From Basidiobolus meristosporus CBS 931.73 (taxonomy: Eukaryota; Basidiobolomycota; Basidiobolomycetes; Basidiobolales; Basidiobolaceae), in contig MCFE01000339.1 in assembly GCA_002104905.1 (NCBI GenBank), forward strand, positions 28,073 through 92,072: a stretch of 64,000 bases of DNA, in the 5' to 3' direction. Below are positions 1 through 11,011 of the stretch, in pieces. Numbering within the stretch: position 1 is the stretch's first letter; every line of letters starts with the position of its first letter. A model generated the notes under the pieces. That model was not told where the DNA came from, did not search any database, and worked only from the letters and a program-made list of their open reading frames with translations. The translations under genes and the position numbers were made by a program.

Positions 1-67
1 GAGACAAGTTTGAATATCTTGGGTCAAAATTAGGACTAGTCAGTATGAACATTTAGCTGAGTGGGAG
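1..67 (+). pseudogene. 3' tail of a copia family A pol (RNase H end)
   Basis: This is the last part of a Ty1/copia polyprotein, cut by the left window edge. It is nearly identical to the end of copia A1 at about 5354-5420, including the short spacer and the purine-rich tract (GAGTGGGAG) just before the LTR. The rest of this element lies to the left. The insertion sits inside an opposite-strand copia A fragment that resumes at about 417. Confidence 0.8.
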
Positions 68-416
68 TGTTGTAAAAATTTGTAATTCCATCTAAATATT
101 AACCTAACTTAGTTACTTAGATCATCACCCTCAAATCCTAGAGATTACTGACCAAATTCTTTGTTGGGATTTACTTGCAATATTTTCACCAAAATGCCAG
201 GTACCCAAAACATGAAAATTCTCAAAGTTGTCCAAACAGCCCCAAACTTTGCACACATGTTCTTGCAACCTTCCTTAACCTATTCTACGTGTTTGTAATG
301 CCAAGACTAGGTAAAAGTATAAATACTACTTTTACATTCAATAAATCATAAAGTGAAAACCACATAATCTACTTGTTCCCCCAATCACTTCCAATATCTC
401 CAAGACTCTTACAACA
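68..416 (+). repeat. 3' LTR of a copia family A element
   Basis: This 349-bp LTR runs from TGTTGTAAAA to CTTACAACA and matches the LTRs at 1737-2084, 5421-5764, 36546-36889 and 45732-46080. It has a TATAAATA box followed about 20 bp later by AATAAA. The next bases (ATATA, 417-421) match the target in the surrounding minus-strand copia sequence and would be the right half of a 5-bp target duplication. The left half is outside the window. Confidence 0.85.
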
Positions 417-1459
417 ATATACACATCCTCATCAAGTTAGTCATTCAAGAATGCAGTCTTTATATTCATTTGATGCATAAAAAGCTTATATTTGGTTGCA
501 ATAGACAATATTAATCTGATGGAGTTAATCTTGGCTACTAGTGAAAAGGTCTCAGTATAGTCAAGTCCTTTTATTTGGGAACATCCTTTGGCCACAAGTC
601 CTACTTGGCATCTTGCAATTGTACTATCAGCATTGAATTTAGTCTGAAAGATCCATATGCATCCAATTGCGTTTTGGACAATTGGTTATTAGACCAAGTC
701 CCAAGTTTGATCTTCCATCAGGGCCTGATACTACTCAGTTATTGCAGATTGCCAAAACTTTGTCTGATGGCTATTTAGAGCCTCTTTTACAGTCTGAGGT
801 TCACCAGTATGGATGGAATAAGCATAGGCAAAGTTTGTGCCCTCATTGATATAGCAATTTGGGCTATTTCTTTCCCAGTTGGATCTCCTGGCATTTAATA
901 CTGGAATGGTCACTTTCTGGGATAGTCCTGGGCACTGATTCAGCCTGAAACACAGTTGTAGAGTCCTCTTGAGTGAATAACCTTGCATTCTTTTGCTCTG
1001 ATATAATTCTGAATATTGGCGGACTTGATATCAAATTTTTGTTACCATCAGATGTCACTTTTTGTGAAAATTTTGAGTTTTCATCAAACAACACATATCT
1101 GGACTTGCTCAGCATCTTTACTGTGGAATTGTAGAGTTTGTATGATCTACTCTCATTGCAGTAGCCCAAAAATATGCATTTTACACTTGTTGGCTCAAGT
1201 TTTGACTGGTTTCTGCGCAACTTTTTGGTATATGCTGGGCACCCAAATATTCTTAGATGTTCTGCACTGGGTCTGTATCCATACAATGCTTCAGATGGAG
1301 TAGAATCACAGAGTGCTCTGCTATAACTCCTATTTTTAAGGTATACAGCTATGGTAACTAATTTTGCCCAAAAATCATAGGATAATTTTTGATCATGGAA
1401 AACAGAACTTGCCGTATCAACTGTAAATCTATTTGCACATTCTGCTACTCCATTTGCTG
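417..1459 (-). pseudogene. copia family A pol fragment (integrase C-terminus to start of reverse transcriptase)
   Basis: Minus-strand pol fragment homologous to copia A2 at 38100-38996 plus 43692-43860. The best open stretch (1286 to 864) reads as the integrase C-terminal region, with HLRIFGCPAY, FLGYCNESRSYKLYN and the acidic linker. Below it, at 480-420, is the start of the RT domain with the (M)xxKTAFLN motif. Several stops and frameshifts show that it is dead. The upstream end stops abruptly near 1459, where homology switches to CACTA tnp2 sequence. The downstream end is interrupted by the copia copy at 1-416. Confidence 0.75.
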
Positions 1460-1736
1460 ATAAACAATATTTTATTGGTGCTGTGACAATATTAGCATGG
1501 TATTGTTGCAGTCTTTTTGCTCTCTAAAACTATTTTAAGTGGATCCAGTTGGCCAGGACATCCAATTACCTTATAGAGCAAGAAACATGACGGTACTTCA
1601 ACAGCCTCACAGCAAGACTCTGATGGCATTATAGTGGCAGTATGATTGGCTACCACTGGTTCTGTACAATACTACCGTACCAGTTTACCAAATGGTATTT
1701 CCTTTTTCTACCTCCCCTTGTGCAATTCATATATTC
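1460..1736 (-). pseudogene. 3' end of CACTA tnp2 transposase, copy 1
   Basis: The reverse complement aligns with the C-terminal coding region of tnp2 copy 2 at about 17815-18060, including the basic GGRKK stretch and the following SDSCCEA-type segment. It is the continuation of the pseudogene at 5770-8183, separated from it by the copia A1 insertion. Joined across that insertion, the sequence is collinear with copy 2. The exact left edge is uncertain by about 20 bp. Confidence 0.7.
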
Positions 1737-2084
1737 TGTTGTAAAATTTGTATTTCCACCTAAATATTCACCTAACTTAATCACTTAAATCATTACCTTC
1801 ATATCCTAGAGAATACAGACCAAATTCCTTGTTGGGACTTACTCAGAATATTATAACCAAAGTACCAGGTACCCAGAACATGAAAATTCTCAAAGTTGTC
1901 CAAACAGCCCCAAACTCTGCACACACGTTCTTGGGACCTCCCTAAGACTATTCTATGTGTGCTTTATGCCAAGACCATGTGAAAGTATAAATACTACTTT
2001 TACAATCAATAAATCATTAAGTGAAAACCACATAATCTACTTGTTCTCCCAATCACTTCCAATATCTCCAAGACTCTTACAAAA
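1737..2084 (+). repeat. 5' LTR of copia A1
   Basis: TGTTGTAAAA at the outer end and CTTACAAAA (for CTTACAACA) at the inner end. TATAAATA lies at 1986-1993 and AATAAA at 2008-2013. The poly(A) signal therefore sits only 22 bp from the TATA start, at or before the expected transcription start. Confidence 0.9.
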
Positions 2085-2097
2085 GGTTATGAGCCCC
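2085..2097 (+). promoter_or_regulatory. primer-binding site, half-tRNA-iMet type, containing the gag ATG
   Basis: GGTTATGAGCCCC directly follows the 5' LTR. It is complementary to the anticodon arm of initiator Met-tRNA (GGGCTCATAACC), not to a tRNA 3' end. This is the arrangement known from Drosophila copia and yeast Ty5. The ATG at 2089-2091 is the complement of the CAU anticodon and is in frame with the gag reading frame. Confidence 0.8.
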
Positions 2098-5000
2098 AAG
2101 CTGTCACTCTCTGCAGTGTCTACTACTGCTATTACTGGAATTTTTCCCTCTGCTGAAAAGTTAGATGGATCTAACTACCATGTGTGGAAGGTGAAGATGA
2201 AGATGCTGCTACAAGAAAGAGACCTTTGGGATATTGTCAAAGGAGAAGAATTCTCTCCTAAAAATGTGGGAGAGGAAGCTTTGAAGTACTAGAAAAAAGA
2301 ACAAAGTGCCTTTAACTGCATTTGCCTTCATGTTAAAGACAAATTGCTAATTCAGTGCTCAAGAGCAAAACAGCAAAGAATGCCTGGAAGGCATTAGAAG
2401 ACACCTACCAGTCATGTTCAGCTGCTAAGAAAATGTATCTGAGACCAAAATTCTTTACTACAAAGATGCTGCCAGGAGAAGCTCTGAAAATTCTCATTAA
2501 CAGAATTACCCTGCTGGTAGATGAGATGTAATCTGTGGGCATACCAACTACTGATGAGGATGTGATAGTTACCATCCTGAATAGCCTGACAGACAAGTTT
2601 CAGGGCCTTGTATTAGCCCTAGAGTCCAGAACTGAAGATTTGACCTTAAATTATTTATATGGAAGGCTCATGGATGAAGAATTAAGAAAATCAGGCGCCA
2701 ATAAGAAGGAAGAAGAAAATGCTTTAATAAGCAATGATAACCAACAAAGGAGGTACCCAAGACCCTACAAAGGCAACAGCAACCTGTTTTGTAACTACTG
2801 CAAAAGGAAAGGACACATATCAGACCGGTGTCTCAAAAAGAAAGATAATCAGCAAATGAAGCCTGAATACAAAAATGCTGCAACAGCTGAAGATAGACTA
2901 TTCATATCTGCACTAAATATGGCCACAAACAAGGATTCTGAGATGTGATATGTTGACTCTGGAGCATCTCAACAATTTACATACCAAAAAGTGCTTTTTA
3001 CCCAATATCAAGAAATTCAAATTAAGAAGGTTTTCATGAGTGACAATAGAACACTTGATAGAGTGGGAGAAGGAACTATCCAAGTAAACCTAAGAAGCAG
3101 TGAAGGAAGCCATACACTGACCTTTAAAGAAGTACTCTATGTACCAGTAATAGCCAAGAACCTACTATCTGTAAGCAAGGCCACTGCAAAAGGACTAAGT
3201 TTCAGCTTTGACAATTCTGGATGCAAGAGCACTTATCAAAATGGTGCCCATATTGCTTTGGGCATCAGAGATCAGAATCTATACAAGTTGACTTATATTC
3301 CATCATATTTGGAAGCCAATATAAGTAACTTAAATGAAGAAACACCAATGCTCTGGCACAGGAAATTTGGGCACATCAATTTTGATTATTTGCGCAAAAT
3401 GATCAAAGATCAGCTAATTTCTGGAGTAAAAATTGATCCCCCAGCCAGTTTGGAGCACTGTAAAGCCTGGATATATGGGAAACAAGCCAGACAACTGCTC
3501 AAGAGCTCTAGGCTGATCCAAACTAAGAAAAAATTAGATCTAATTCACTCAGATCTGTGTGGACCTATGCAAAATTTATTCTTAGGCGGAATGTAGTATT
3601 TAATCACTCTTACTGATGATTATACAAGATACGCATAGGTATACTTCATGGAGAGAAAGAAGAAGCTCTGTCTAAGTTCAGGGAGTTTAAAGCCATGGTG
3701 GAGAGAGAAACTGATGAAAAAATCAAGAAAATGCGTATTGGCAATGGTGGAGGATATACCTCAAAACTTGTCATCCACTTCTGCAAAATTCATGGGATGA
3801 AGCAAGAGACTACTGTACCATACTCCCCACAGAAGAATGCAGTAGCAGAACATGCTAACAGATCAACAATTGATATGGCAAGATCTATGATCCATCATCA
3901 AATATTATCCTATGATTTTTGGGTGGAATCATTTGACATTGCTGTATATCTTGAGAATAGGAGTTATAACAGAATACTTCATGATTCTACTTCATTTTAA
4001 GCAAGATATGGATACAGACCAAGTGCACAACATCTAAGAATATTTGGGTGTACAGCATATGCCAAGAAACTTCCCAAAAATCAGTTAAAATTTAAGCCAA
4101 AAAGTGCAAATGCATATTTTTGGCCTACTGCAATGAGAGTATAGCATACAGCTAAGCTTTTTATTCATCAATTGTATGTAAAAACTGCATTTTTGAATGG
4201 AGAACTTGATGAGGACGTGTATATAAACTAGCCTGGTGGGTTTGCTGACCAAGATAACCCTCATTTGGTCTGCAAGCTTAAAAAGCCACTATATGGTCTC
4301 CAATAATCACCAAGAGCCTGGAATTGCAAGATAGATTCTTATTTGGAATATTTGGGTTTCAAAAGGAGTAATGCTGACTATAGTATATACTATAAGCCAG
4401 ATAGAGCAAGTCCAGTTCTAATAGCTCTATATGTGGATGATCTTATTATAGCCACCAATAACCTAGAAACATTGGAAGAGACTAAATCCAGTCTATCTAA
4501 GGAGTTCAAGATGTCCAATCCAGGAGAGCTCAGTTACTAATTAGGGGTTAAGTTCTCCATAGACAGAAGTGCCCAGACTATAACCCTAAGTCAATCCAAG
4601 TATATTCAAGATATACTAAAGAAGTTCCAAAAGGAAGACTGTAAACCGGCAGCTATCCCAATGGAGACAAACCTTAACTTGGTCAAAACTCAGCCAAATC
4701 AAGAGAGCTTGGTGCTATCTGAAAGCTCTGACTTTCCTTATCAATCTATGGTCAGCAGTCTGATGCATATTATGCTTGGAACACATCCAGATATCTCATA
4801 TTCAGTAGGAGATTGTCAGCCAACATAATCTGAAGAAGGATCTGATCATTTTGCAGCAGTTAAGCGGATTTTTAGATATCTAAAAGGAACTGCTGATATC
4901 TGCTTAAGATACACTTTTCAGGATTCAGAACAGGATCTTGTGGGATACTCTGATGCTGATTGGGGACAAGATTTAGAAGACAGAAGATCCACCACAGGAT

Positions 5001-5409
5001 ACACCTTTCTTCACTGTCAAGGAGCAATTTCATGGAACTCAAGAAAGCAACCAACCGTTGCACTTTCTACCACAGAGGCAGAGTATATGGCAGCCTGTGA
5101 AGCTAAAAAAGAAGCAATGTGGTTAAGAAAGCTATTTACAGATCTATGCCTATGTCAGAAAAGGCCTATTACTTATTTCAAGATACTCAAGGATGTATAC
5201 AACTGGGTAGAAATCCAACTTTTGATGCTAGAACCAAGCACATAGATATTAGACATCATTTCATATGTGAAGCTATAGAGAATAACTTGGTTAGCTTAGT
5301 TTACTGTCCTACAGATGAAATGATTGCAGACATATTTACCAAATCATTAGCTAGAGACAAGTTTGAATATCTTGGGTCAAAATTAGGACTAGTCAGTAGG
5401 AGCACTTAG
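2089..5409 (+). pseudogene. copia A1 gag-pol (decayed)
   Basis: Gag begins MSPKLSLSAVS at the ATG inside the PBS and stops at 2290 (TAG). Downstream pieces in order: Gag with a CX2CX4HX4C zinc knuckle (about 2791-2835); protease DSGAS (about 2955), preceded by TGA where Trp is expected; the pre-integrase H-box (LWHRKFGHI); and an integrase core in which the usual SDNGG motif reads GNGGG, so the catalytic Asp is lost. RT keeps YVDD (about 4430-4441), and RNase H has STTEAEYMAA and KHIDIRHHF. At least eight premature stops or frameshifts are visible. Its family relative A2 is similarly decayed. Confidence 0.88.
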
Positions 5410-5420
5410 CTGAGTGGGAG

Positions 5421-5764
5421 AGTTGTAAAATTTGTATTTCCACCTAAATATTCACCAAACTTAGTCACTTAGATCATTACCTTCATATCCTAGAGAATAC
5501 TTACCAAACTCCTTGTTGGGATTTACTTGGAATATTTTCACCAAAATACCAGGTACCCAGAACATGAAAATTATCAAAGTTGTCCAAACAGCCCCAAACT
5601 TTGCACACATGTTCTTGGGACCTTCCTAAGACTATTCTATGTGTTTTTTATGCCAAGATCATGTGAAAGTATAAATACTATTACATTCAATAAGTTGTTA
5701 AGTGAAAACCACATAATCTACTTGTTCCCCCATCACCTCCAATATCTCCAAGACTCTTACAGCA
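5421..5764 (+). repeat. 3' LTR of copia A1
   Basis: A 344-bp direct repeat of 1737-2084. The first base is A instead of T (AGTTGTAAAA), and the end reads CTTACAGCA. A purine-rich tract (GAGTGGGAG) precedes it. TATTC follows as the target duplication. Confidence 0.9.
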
Positions 5765-6386
5765 TATTCCACTGTAGATTCACCACTCTTTATTTGCTTA
5801 CTCACTACTACCTTGGGTATTCCACATATAGTTTAAATCAAAAATACTATGGCCTACTGCTTACTAACCTTTACAAACACACACACTTGCCGCAATTGAT
5901 ATACTTCTATCACCTCAGCTTTATGACTTTCCTAGCCCCCTTATAGGTGAACTCTGGCTTTCGTTTGTGTGAATTTTGTATTGAACGGTGTAGAAGTTGG
6001 TTTGTGAACACAAGGAATCCAGCATACTTTAGTAGAGTTTTCCTGATAACAATTAGTTACTTGTTGCACCCAACCCAACTTTGCAGTACTTAACTGATTA
6101 CCCATGCATTGGGGCTGCTTAGCTTCTTAATGCCCTAGGCTTAGGTGTCTCCATGTGCACATGTGTCCTCAGTATTTTCCAGCTCTTCCTTGCTGTCCTC
6201 CATGTGCCAGCTTATCACATCCATGATGGATTTGAAGGTAACATGCTTGATGAGATTGGAATATGGTAGTACCTGCAACTTGACGTGTCTTCTTATCTCT
6301 CAACACATCTGCTCCATAGGAAACTCCCAAGAGGTGAAGCAAGACCCAATATTCTCCACACACTGTGCAAGATGGAGTAGAGAATA

Positions 6387-6595
6387 GACTTGTTCCATTG
6401 TGCCATTGATCATAGTGCTAGAAAGTGCTGTATATTTTGTTACTAATTTGATATTTTAGGGTCATATGCATGTCAATTTTGATCCCAAATTGGCACTGTA
6501 TTGCACTATCTGGCACTCTGTGGCATGATCAGGCACCATCTGCCATACTATGGCACTATTGGGCACTATGATCAGCTGGAATGATGGAACAAGTC
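6387..6595. mobile_element. MITE P3 (209 bp, Harbinger H1-type ends)
   Basis: Terminal inverted repeats GACTTGTTCCAT... and ...GGAACAAGTC, with repeated GTGCCA/TGGCAC words inside. It has the same ends as H1 (18568-27642) and foldbacks P1 and P2. The flanks are GAATA and TAACT, so no clean target duplication remains. It has no coding potential and lies in the tnp2 copy 1 pseudogene. Confidence 0.75.
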
Positions 6596-6604
6596 TAACT
6601 AATT

Positions 6605-6936
6605 GACTTGTTCCATTGGATAGTGCCACATTGAGTCATGAGTGCCAAATGATGCCATAGTATCCCAGGGAGGCCAAGTGAGCCTATAATTGGCCACAGA
6701 GTGTGAAACATAGCTCTGCATCTTCATGCAAAGCAGCCCCTGTGTTTCACCCATTGTGCTGGAGAAAATCCATTTTTTGAACTTTTTTGTTGAATCAACA
6801 TTGTTCAGGATGTGTGAAAGCACTGAAGGACTGAAGACAGGCATTTGATACTCAATACCCATGGCACTCTGAATCCAGCTCCTGTGACTTGTATCATTTC
6901 ACAAAAATGAATGCACTATCTTTGTCCACTGGTTCT
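6605..6936. mobile_element. half of a foldback MITE (P4)
   Basis: Starts GACTTGTTCC and matches one complete arm of the 731-bp foldbacks at 23403-24133 and 35560-36290, including the CCATGGCACTCTGAATC-type segment. The opposite arm is absent. Near 6936 the sequence returns to tnp2. It abuts P3, and the bases before it read TAATT. The open frame at 6862-6599 simply crosses the arm. Confidence 0.75.
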
Positions 6937-8183
6937 ATCTCCATTCCTTGTGACCAGAAAAACCTGCTATCTTGCTGGTGGCTGGGGTATCACCAATGCA
7001 TATAATAATATGCACTTTTGCATGACAGTCATTGACTGTTATCCTGCTGGGAGGTATACAAAATTCATCCAGCAATGGATACAGGTAGCTCTCCAGGTTG
7101 GACAGTGATTTAGACCAAAATACCAGTGAGACCACCAGCAGATTATTGCTCTGATACCACAAGATGGGTGGCAGATTCAGATTGATGAGAATCAGAGGCC
7201 AGCAGGATTTACTGGCAGAGTACTTCTTTAATGTGAGTCCATCAAGTGCTAAAGCAAAGGCATGGGCATATGTACCTTCAAAGTAGCCCTTGCTTCTTAG
7301 CAGTTTGTAATGCTTGCCATCAAATATATTGGATATGTTTGCACTTGATTGATACTCTGTGTGGTACTGTATAGCTTTGCAATACTTGACTGACTGCATC
7401 AGCTTCCTCAGATGTGGTTTAACCAGAATATATCTGGAGTGTGAACAATGTTTCCCTCAACGGTGGTGGATTCCTAACAATTGGGATACATTGCATCGGT
7501 AGCATTTTTGGATGTGAATGCCATGCAACTGTTAACACATGCTGGAATCAGGACAGTCTCTGGAATCATATGTTGCCAGTGGCATGACAGTTGTCCACTT
7601 GTACCATGTACAGGGTAAGTTGCATCCTGGTGTGATTTTGGCAAGAAGATGTAATAAATCCTGAAAGCCCCCATTACTGATATTAATGGAAACATGCCAC
7701 TTCTCTAGCCACAACATTATATTATTCACCAGTAGATGGATTACAGAGCTCACTTGGCTCCATAGAGTATCCTTGGAATTTGTTTCAACAAGTGCTGTCT
7801 TGTTGCATATAGGGATTTGACCAGGCTCATACATGGTACTGTTGTTAGGGGAGATAGGCTTAAGATCCATCGGTGAACCTTCTGTGTCAGAGCTTCACTC
7901 TGCATGCCATATTCAGAAGGCAGGGGTGAGCCTGAAGGCATCACAAACTCACCTGACTCAGTTTGCGCAAGGTGACAAAGATGGCCAGGTGCTAATATAG
8001 TAGTATCAACTGGTTGGCAAGATAATATCAGTAGAGTAGTGAATGATGAATGGTCAAATATGACTTGTGTAGCAAAACACTGGCCATGATCCTTGTAATA
8101 CTTCTTATGCTATTTGTGTGCTTCATGGCTGAGAGGCTGGCTACAATAGCCACATGGTCTTTTTGTCTACTCTTATGGGTCTA

Positions 8184-8380
8184 TTATCTGAGCCCCCCAA
8201 GTAATATATATATATCTATCCAATTGAACCAAGCAAGACAACAGAAAGATTTGGTAGAAAAAAACATAAGTCTTTATTACCTTGCTACCTTCTATTGGCA
8301 GCTATTCTATGCCAAGTGGTACTGACTTGACCTATTAGCTCTCCCACTCACCAAGTACAGTCAGTAATAACCCACACAGT
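8184..8380. other. unassigned 197-bp segment between two copies of the tnp2 N-terminal region
   Basis: The segments on either side (8037-8183 and 8381-8527) are diverged copies of the same tnp2 5' coding stretch. This AT-rich spacer, with a short TA run near 8207, has no counterpart in CACTA copy 2. It may be an insertion accompanied by a duplication. No ORF or terminal repeats were recognised. Confidence 0.4.
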
Positions 8381-8771
8381 AGTGACCAATGAATGGTCAA
8401 ATATAACTTAGGTGGTAAAGCACTGGCTGTGGTCCTTGTAAGACTTCCTATGCTGTCTGTGTGCTTCATGGCTGAGAGACTTGCCAAAATAGCCACATAG
8501 TCTTTTTTCTCTTCTCTTATGGCATTGAGTCAAAGAAGTCCTGTCATATGGGGAAAACAATTTGACCTTCAACAACGTAATACTATTATATTACTTTTTG
8601 GTCAATACTCATGTGAACTTAAGACAGTCTTGTATTTGAGACATCACACCCACATGCATGTAAGATTCAATGATGACCTGCCATAATAAGCATTATAAAT
8701 AAAGTTGTGGCACCACATACACATGTATATGTAACACTACTTCCCCTTTGGTTTGACTCACTTCCATACAT
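8381..8771 (-). promoter_or_regulatory. divergent intergenic region of CACTA copy 1 with duplicated tnp2 5' end
   Basis: 8381-8527 repeats the beginning of tnp2 (zinc-finger segment), with the start codon position mutated. 8528-8771 aligns with 15175-14921 of copy 2, the spacer between the tnp2 and X start codons. Shared words include ACATGAGTATTGACCAAAAAG-like sequence and the GTTACATATAC motif near the X start. It presumably held both divergent promoters. No clear TATA box can be assigned. Confidence 0.5.
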
Positions 8772-8778
8772 ATGCCAC

Positions 8779-9845
8779 TGTGGTGGTGTATAGGTCCAAG
8801 GGAGAGATACATCCAACATTTCTCAAGTGTTTTGTGTGTGGGGTGTTCACTGGGTGCAATAACCTCTGGCAAAAGCTTTCTAGGAATACTTGGGTTCTGT
8901 CTCTAATCTAATATGAAGGGGAATAACGCCACAAGCTTGTCAAGAGAAAACTATTGAGCTACAATCCCCAACTTAGTTGGGGTCTTAACAAAAGTATGTG
9001 CTGGGTTCAGTGTCCTTTGAGATGACAATGTACTAAAGCTTCCAAAGTCAAAACAACTCTAAACTCCACCAGCAGGGACTTGATAAGAATGCAGCTGTGG
9101 TCAATAGTTACAAATACAGAAAGTATCTTTGCCTGTACAAGAACAAACTTGGGAAAGAATCAAATATAATAAAAGATACCTACTCTGAGTATTCCTCACA
9201 AGTAGTGCCTCCAAGGTCAGTTGGCTGTCAGCGTGGTTTCCTGGGAGTGTCCTGTGGTCTGGGGTTGGAAGTTCCGGTGGCAGCAGGTAGCAGTGATCAC
9301 ACTTATCAACAAGTTGGAATATTGATAAAAGGGATGATGATTTATTGTTGAGGGATAGCCTCCCTTGTATACTTTTCTTACTGGCTAAGTGATTACTAAT
9401 CATGGTATTTCAGAAGGTTCCGGATATCAATAGAAACCTTAATGACATCAGAATGACCTAAGAGTGTTCTTAGTAGGTGCCGGAAGGTTCTAAGAGGCAC
9501 AGCACATCCAACCAATCAGGAATCAGTATTCTGAAACCTGCATAACATAGGGATACCATATATGGTGTGGAAATGATAGTGATGGTGACACAGGTTAATC
9601 ATGTGTCATGGGTACTGGCACGGGTACTCGTCTAATATAGAAGCACTTATAGCTAGTAATCTTACATAAAGTGGGGGTAACTTATGCAATAAGGTAAGCA
9701 GGTGTGATAGCCAACCAGCTTATGGATAGTACTGATTGGGTAAGACACATGGGATAAAACTAAAATAGTGTAGTAGAGATATAGGGAAGTAGAAAATAAG
9801 GGAATGAGCACATCTGTCAGTGGGTGTCACTATCACCCCACTACA
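8779..9845 (-). repeat. solo-LTR-like insertion Y1
   Basis: A 1067-bp segment with TGTGGTGGTG...CCCACTACA ends, flanked by CCAC (8775-8778) and CCGC (9846-9849), a 4-bp duplication with one change. It is the same family as Y2 (11012-12079) and Y3 (52869-53938). On the minus strand a TATA box is followed about 25 bp later by AATAAA, the promoter layout of the other LTRs here, so the LTR is probably in minus orientation. It has no coding capacity. Confidence 0.75.
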
Positions 9846-11011
9846 CCGCTGAAAAATAAAGCAAAGCCATCTGGTTCCCAACCAAACCTCACCACTGATA
9901 GCAACAGACAAACGGTTTGACAACTGCTTGCCTTGACATTCAGTGCAATAAGCAGGCTACATCCAAAAAGGCCCTGTGGATAGTGTGCCCATTGAAGGTA
10001 ATAATGTGGACTCCTCCGGCACTCAGTCAAGTAGGGAATTGAGAACCTTGGCCAAGCTACAAGCTTACCATTATGCTCAGGCAGATGAGAATGTAGCAAA
10101 TGCAGTACCCTCAGTTGAAGACTGGCAAGTGGTGATGATAACATCACCACCACCCATATTAGCAAGTATGTTGTCAGGTCATACTGAAGCATTAATGCAG
10201 CCATTAAGTGCAATGGCTGATAGGATAAATGCAATGGCCCAGGGAGATCAGGAAATAATCCAGAAACATGATGAGCAAATAAAACATTTAGAGCAATCAA
10301 TATCTCAGGTAGGGAAAGCAGTATCATTACTGCAAAGAAGGAACTCAAGTAGCCGAATGCCACAGCCAAGAATTGAGCTATTTCCCAATGTAACAGCAGA
10401 GGAACACCTTACAGTCTTTGAAGCACAACAACAGTGCCCAAAGATAAAGCCCACAGAAAAATCTATTGCAATGTGGGAGGGGGACAATTTGGTGTTTATA
10501 CCTAAGCCTAAAAATCAATAGACATTGGAGATCTGTGAAGCCATTGAGTGCAATAATGAAGAGTGGGCTAACAAACAAGAGGCCATCAGAAGTCTAGCAC
10601 ACCATCACCTTAAGGCCAGTGTACCATGGGACCATTAGGAACTCAAGGCCAAGCAGAATGCACTTGACTTGCTCCATGAGCATTATCCTGGATTGAAATG
10701 AGCAAACAGATTTTGGGCCAGCATTGGCATACTAGGAAAGTATCATAAGAATAGCAGAAACTATCAAAGGCAGAAGAATCAGGTTGTCATGGCTTAAAAC
10801 CAGTGGCTTCCTGAAGAGCTTGTTACCAGTAGGGGCAAAAGCTCCAGAAAAGCATCAATGTGACATTAGGTAGCTGGAAGAGTACCAGTTAGGGACAAGC
10901 AGGCAGACATGGATGCGCCAGCACAACATCTATCAAGGAAAAAGTGTACCACTCAAGAAGCACTCAGTCAAAGTAGCAGTGAAGGACCTGGCAGTGATAA
11001 AAACCAGCCAC

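Larger units (their letters stand above)
1737..5764 (+). mobile_element. Ty1/copia retrotransposon A1 (complete length, defective)
   Basis: Two direct LTRs (348 and 344 bp) flank about 3.3 kb of gag-pol remnant. The target duplication TATTC is present on both sides (1732-1736 and 5765-5769). The element is inserted in the tnp2 pseudogene of CACTA copy 1, which resumes directly after it. Stops and frameshifts are frequent, so it is non-autonomous today. Confidence 0.92.
5770..8183 (-). pseudogene. CACTA Tnp2-type transposase, copy 1 (main part)
   Basis: The minus strand carries a decayed Transposase_21/Tnp2-like protein. In order from 8183 downward: an N-terminal zinc-finger-like CGYC...H...H...C segment; a Cys-containing stretch ending CPNC (about 7480); then, in the 7399-6935 frame, IFDGKHYKLL, the LDG motif, WPLILINLNLPPI, SLVFWSKSL, and GDTPATSKIAGFSGH. 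The last motif corresponds to the conserved GD(I/M)PA...GH segment of fungal CACTA/Plavaka transposases. The region matching 16410-17040 of copy 2 is missing and is replaced by two MITEs (6387-6936). The C-terminal part runs 6386-5770 and continues at 1736-1460. There are multiple stops. It is head-to-head with gene X copy 1. Confidence 0.75.

Noticed and set aside
6145-6387. Plus-strand ORF in tnp2 copy 1
   Set aside because: The homologous coding direction is minus (compare 17059-17330). This is the opposite-strand shadow.
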